A stretch of 64,000 bases of DNA from Closterium sp. NIES-65 (lineage: Eukaryota; Streptophyta; Zygnematophyceae; Desmidiales; Closteriaceae), in assembly GCA_948144175.1 (NCBI GenBank), contig CANXME010002125.1, forward strand, positions 249,001 through 313,000, in the 5' to 3' direction. Position 1 is the first letter of the stretch. Each line of letters opens with the position of its first letter. Positions 59,201 through 64,000 of this stretch are shown piece after piece. The notes beneath the pieces are model-generated. The model made no database searches. It saw only the letters and a program-made list of their open reading frames with translations, and was not told the origin of the DNA. A program made the translations under genes and the position numbers.

Positions 59201-62200
59201 CACACTGACTACTGAGTCCCCTCAGGTAGCTGCGTCTGCGTCTGCGTCAGGTCAGCTGTCGGCCCCCTGCTCGTGTCGCTCTTTGGCACACGAGACTGTC
59301 CTCTGGCACCACCGCCTTGGCCACCCGTCTGTGCAGCGGCTTCGTGCCATGCACTCGCGGTACCTTGTCTCTGGCCTGCCCAGGGTCCTTCCTGCCCTCC
59401 CACCCTCGCCTCCTCCTACCTGTCTCCCCTATGTCGAGGGACGGCAGCGCGCCGCTCCTCACTCCTCCTCGTTCCCCCCGACGACTGCTCCCTTGCAGAC
59501 ACTCCACATGGACGTGTGGGGCCCAACCCGCGTCCGTGGTCAGGGTCAGGAGAGGTACTTCCTGATAGTTGTTGACGACTACTCGCGCTACACCTCGGTC
59601 TTCCCCTTGCGCACCAAGGGTGAGGTCCCTGATGTCTTGATCCCTTGGATCCGCAGAGCCCGTCTCCAGCTCAGCGAGCGTTTTCACTCGGACTTTCCTG
59701 TCCTGCGCTTGCACTCTGACAGAGGTGGTGAGTTCTCCTCCGACCTCTTGGCAACCTACTGTGCTGAGCACGGCATTGAGCAGTCGTTCACGCTTCCGGC
59801 TTCTCCACAGCAGAATGGGGTTGCGGAGCGCCGCATTGGCCTGGTCATGGAGGTCGCTCGTACCTCCTTGATCCATGCGGCTGCCCCCAAATTTCTGTGG
59901 CCGTTTGCGGTCCGTTACGCTGCGCATCAGCTCAACCTCTGGCCCCGTGTCTCCTTGCCGGAGACCTCGCCCACGCTGCTGTGGACGGGGGAGGTTGGCG
60001 ATGCGTCGCGTTTCCGGGTCTGGGGGTCTCGAGCTTTTGTCCGCGATTCGTCTGCGGACAAGCTCTCCTCCCGTGCTGTTCCCTGCGTCTTCCTCGGCTT
60101 TGTCCCGGACGCGTCTGGTTGGCAGTTTTACCACGCCACCTCGCGCCGAGTCTTGCCCTCCCAGGACGTCACTTTTGACGAGTCCGTCCCCTACTACCGC
60201 CTCTTCCCCTACCGCACTGCCCCGCTCCCCCCCCCGCCTCTCTTCCTCGCGCCAGGTGCTGCTGTTGCAGACCCCCTCCCCCCTCAGGGTGCCGCTCCCT
60301 CAGGTGTGTCTCAGGTAGACCCGGTTGAGCCTGTTGAGGTAGCTGTCGACTCTCGTCCTGCTGGGGGTGCTGAGCCTGGGGGTGCTGAGCGTGGGGGTGT
60401 GGAGCCTGGGGGTGTGGAGCCTGGGGGTGTGGAACCTGGGTGTGTGGAGCCTAGGGGTGTGGAGCTTGAGGGTGCTGAGCTTGGGGGTGTGGAGCCTCGT
60501 GGTGCTGAGCTGCGGAGTCCGGAGTCTGGGGGTTCTGAGTCTGGAGGTACTAGGCCTGGGAGTCCTGCACCTGGAGGAGCCCTCTCCTCGGAGCAGCTGC
60601 GTGCGTGGTACTTAGAGTACTGCAGCCTCCGGAGAGGTACCGCTCGAGCCGGACGTACTACTGGGACTGGTGCTAGTGCTTCTTCTCCCGTTCGGGAGCT
60701 CCCCTCCCGCGAGCGGATCCGTGAGTGGTACGAGCGGGGCTGCACTCTTCGGAGAGGCGTGCCTCGTGTTACGGACCCCGCTGCTGTTGGAGCTGCTGCT
60801 GGTGCTGAGGACCCGGGCGTTGGAGCTGCTGCTGGTGCTGAGGACCCGGGCGTTGGGGCTGCTGCTGGTGGTGAGGACCCAGGCGTTGGAGCCGCTGCTG
60901 GTGCTGAGGACCCGGGCATTGGAGGTGCTTCTGGTGCTGAGGACCCAGGCGTTGGAGCTGCCGCTGGTGCTGCGGAACCGGGCGTTGGAGCTGCTACTGG
61001 TGCTGAGGACCCGGGCGTTGGAGCTGTCGCTGGTGCTGAGGACGTGGGCGCTGGAGCTGCTGCTGGTGCTGCGGACCCTGGTGCGGGTGTCCCTGCTGGC
61101 TCTGGTGTCGCTGCTCGGTCTCGGCCGTACTTTGTTCCGCTCCTTCAGCAGGTTCTTGGTCAGCTTCCTCCTCCTTTTCCTCCTCCCTCCTTAGCGTGTC
61201 CTCCGCCTGTCTAGCTACAGTCGGCGTTACCGTCTGCCTCCTCTCTCCCTGGTCCTGCTCCTTACACTGGTCCGACTGGAGGTCTTACTGAGCGGCGTGA
61301 GCCTGCGTCTCGTCCTGCGTCGCCTGAGTCTCGTCCTGAGTCGCCTGTCCGCACTGCTCTCTCTAGTAGTCGAGTCCAGCGTCAGCGTCTTCCTGCTGTC
61401 CCAGGCACTCACCGGATGGCGCTTCGTCCGTCCATTGCTCCACAGCGTGTCCCACTGCCGTCTCCTCCTGCTTCCTCTCTTCCTGCTCTTGCTGACCCTG
61501 GGTCAGACTCTCTTCGTGCTACCAGTCCTACTGTCACGCGTCTCCTGGCTACTGTTGTCACTGACCCTTCCTTTGAGTCTGCTGCTGCGTCTGCCTTAGT
61601 TGCTGAGCTTGTCGACTTTGCTGCTCGCTGTCGTCTAGACTACGCTGCTAGCCTAGTTGCTGAGTCTGAGTCTGTCTGTCCTCCGTCCGTCTGGGGTGAG
61701 TGTGCTCTTGCCACTGACGTCCTTGAGGACAGGCAGGAGGAGTTTGAGTGCTTTGCTGCCGCTTTGCCCCATCTCGTGTCCATGCTTGTTGCCCCTGAGG
61801 GAGACCCGGATGCACTTGACATCCCGACCCCACGCTCTTACGCAGAGGCGATGGCCGGTCCCTACTCCTCTCAGTGGCAGTCAGCCATGGACACAGAGAT
61901 GGCTTCCTGGAAGTCCACAGGCACCTACGTCGACGAGGTTCCCCCACCTGGGGCGAACATCGTCAGTGGCATGTGGATTTTAAGGGTGAAGCGGCCGCCG
62001 GGCTCTCCGCCTGTCTTCAAGGCGCGTTACGTTGCACGAGGCTTCAGTCAGCGAGAGGGAGTTGACTTCTTCCAGACCTTCTCCCCGACCCCGAAGATGA
62101 CCACTCTTCGGGTTCTGCTGCACGTCGCCGCTCAGCGTGACTACGAGCTCCACTCGCTTGACTTCAGCACTGCTTTCCTGCAGGGCAGCCTGCACGAGGA

Positions 62201-63766
62201 GATCTGGCTGCGCCGTCCACCTGGCTTCACTGGGTCGTTCCCTCCTGGTACCCAGTGGAGCCTCCGACGGCCAGTCTACGGTCTCCGCCAGGCGCCTCAT
62301 GAGTGGCACGACACACTGAGGACTACGCTTGCGGCTCTTGGGTTCGCGCCTTCTACTGCTGACCCGTCGCTGTTTCTACGCACCGACACCTCACTGCCGC
62401 CGTTCTACGTCCTTGTGTACGTCGACGACTTGGTCTTTGCTACTGCTGACACTGTGGCACTCGCCCACGTGAAGTCGGAGCTGCAGAAGAGACACACGTG
62501 CACAGACCTGGGTGAACTGACAAGCTATCTTGGCTTGCGGATCACCCGGGACAGAGCACGCCGCACCATCACCTTGACTCAGTCACACATGGTGCAGCAG
62601 GTCCTTCACCGCTTCCGCTTCACGTACTCCTCGCCTCAGCCCACTCCACTGCCTACCGGTCACTCGCTCTCAGCTCTGCCTTCGGATGAGTCCGTAGAGC
62701 CGAGTGGCCCGTATCCAGAGCTTGTGGGTTGCCTCATGTACCTGATGACCTGCACTCGACCAGACCTTGCATACCCTCTCAGCATTCTTGCACGCTATGT
62801 CGCTCCCGACTGTCACCGGAAGGAGCACATGGATGCAGCTAAGAGGGTGTTGTGCTACTTGTGCAGTACGTCGGGCATGGGGCTAGTGCTTGGAGGGCGA
62901 GTCCCAGTTGTTCTCACTGGGCACTCAGACGCTTCTTGGGCAGACGACCAGGCTACTCAGCGGTCGTCTCAGGGTTACTCCTTCAGTCTTGGCTCTGGTT
63001 CTGTTTCTTGGCGTTCTACTCGCTCTTCTTCTGTTCTCAGCTCCAGTTGTGAGGCTGAGATCTATGCCACAGCCATGGCGGCCCAGGAGCTACGCTGGCT
63101 CACCTACTTGCTGACCGACCTTGGAGAGCAGACTCGTTCTCCTCCAGTGCTGTACGTCGACAACAAGGCAGCCATTGCCTTGTGTGAGGAGCAAAGACTG
63201 GAGCACAGAACGAAGCACATTACTCTGCGTTACTTCCTTGCTCGAGAGCTGCAGCAGCGTGGTCAGCTTCGCCTGCGTTACGTGGCCTCTGAGGCCAACA
63301 ATGCTGATGTGTTCACCAAGGCGCTTCAGCCTTGTGACCATCAGCGCTTTTGCACTCTTCTAGGCCTTGTGCCTACTGGACCTCACTTGCTTACTTCTTG
63401 AGTCTGTTTGTACTGTGATCTCTATATATATACCTGCATGTTTACTCTTGTTAGGTTGTGATCATTGTACCTTTTGCTCTATTATAAACCTGCATGTGAA
63501 CTGGTCTTGTGACCACTTGCTTGTGCTCGGAATTTGTGTGGTATCCTTGAGATCCACCCTGAGCTTGTTTTACCTTGCTTTGCCTTGACTGGTCTTGTGA
63601 CCCCTAGTTCTCCCCCACTTTGCCTATGGGGGTGTGTCAAACATTATATATGTTGTGTTAGTTTAGGCTACAGTGGGTTAGCCTATAGGGGGTACACAAT
63701 TCTAGGGTTAGGTACTTGTACTCATTTCACTGCTAGTTCATTCATTCCTGTTCAGTGATTCCAACA
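56292..63766 (+). mobile_element. Ty1/copia LTR retrotransposon with 132-bp LTRs, inserted in the gypsy element
   Basis: The LTRs 56292-56423 and 63635-63766 differ at one of 132 positions, and the target duplication AAATG is at 56287-56291 and 63767-63771, so it is young. The primer site begins TGGTATAGAGCAGG and the purine tract is TATGGGGGTG. A leader of GGCCCCGTCGGCCCCGCGCT-type repeats spans about 56510-57090. Parts in order: gag (about 57400-58440) with a long Gly-rich tail, GAG-pre-integrase and integrase (about 59285-59960, 'HRLGHPSVQRL' and 'LHSDRGGEFSS'), a Gly/Glu/Ala-repeat linker (about 60350-61090), reverse transcriptase with a YVDD box (about 61850-62500), and RNase H (about 62910-63380). 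It looks nearly whole, with a few breaks. It is likely the autonomous partner of the TRIM-like element nearby. Confidence 0.95.
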
Positions 63767-64000
63767 AAATGGGTCGGTACTGTATCCGTGGGTGAATAGG
63801 CATGTTAGTAGTGGGTTGGTTTGGGCGAGTAGGATGGCGTGGAGTTGGGCGGTGGGGCGTGTGAGAGCGTCGGCGATGTTGGACGCGCCTTTTTTGTATG
63901 TGACCGTGTAGTGGAAGTTGGACTCCAGATAGTCCAACCAGCGGATCTGTCGCGGATTGAGATTCGGTTGGGCGCGAAGGTACTGTAGTGATCGGTGGCC

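Larger units (their letters stand above)
52476..64000 (-). mobile_element. Ty3/gypsy LTR retrotransposon, 3' part, running off the right edge
   Basis: Read on the minus strand. The 3' LTR is 52476-52801 (326 bp, TGTAAG...AACA) with an internal TATAAAT, preceded by a G/A-rich polypurine tract. Upstream come the integrase C-terminal part (about 52980-53480, '[18 protein letters not shown]'), the integrase catalytic core (about 53543-53870, 'DLVTGLP' and 'HTERDGQTERTNQTME'), the integrase zinc-binding region (about 55480-55600) and, beyond the younger insertions, RNase H (about 63772-64000). It is a fossil, split by three later insertions and carrying several further breaks. Confidence 0.88.

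Overview
The window looks like nuclear DNA of a streptophyte (a charophyte-type green alga or another non-seed member of the plant lineage). It carries spliced GT-AG genes for a chloroplast RETICULATA-related protein, an EXO70 exocyst subunit, an 'extra-large G-like' DUF3133 zinc-ribbon protein, a NAA40-type acetyltransferase, an LC8 dynein light chain, two tandem O-fucosyltransferase-like Golgi enzymes and the start of another probable chloroplast protein. The species cannot be read from the sequence. A Zygnematophyceae alga such as Closterium is a guess only.

Layout. 1-1236: 5' part of a probable plastid-targeted protein, minus strand, continuing off the left edge. 1948-8916: O-fucosyltransferase-like gene A (minus, 7 exons). 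9689-19480: a non-coding LTR element whose 3' LTR was hit by a Ty1/copia element (13370-19397). 19698-23289: paralogue B (minus, 7 exons, same junctions and phases). 23539-25202: NAA40-like gene (minus), head-to-head with the LC8 gene (25755-26194, plus). 26569-31643: DUF3133 protein (minus, 5 exons). 34456-36744: RETICULATA-related gene (minus, 5 exons). 39081-51677: EXO70 (minus, 13 exons). 52476-64000: a Ty3/gypsy element (minus, running off the right edge) that has received a LINE fragment, a 1.57-kb non-autonomous short-LTR element and a 7.5-kb copia element. For every complete host gene the exon lengths and phases sum to an open frame, which supports the models.

The most unusual property is not a gene. 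Around almost every exon of gene A and EXO70, and several of the DUF3133 gene, there are partial exon copies ('exon echoes'), roughly 50 in all. They follow a strict polarity: copies of the 5' part of an exon, with its acceptor, lie only upstream of the intact exon, and copies of the 3' part, with its donor, lie only downstream. Many sit beside minisatellites, some visibly grown from exon sequence. A family of 18-bp palindromes, TTTTGAG-N-CG-N'-CTCAAAA with cores GGCGCC, GACGTC or GTCGAC, sits at the junctions of several such duplications, in one case abutted on both sides by identical 16-bp direct repeats, and once inside coding sequence. I saw none in the retroelements. I regard this palindrome-plus-echo pattern as the candidate undescribed system in the window.

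The host genes do not form one pathway: Golgi glycosylation (A and B), secretion (EXO70), N-terminal acetylation (NAA40), motor and scaffold function (LC8) and chloroplast or leaf development (RETICULATA-related) are neighbours without evident functional linkage.
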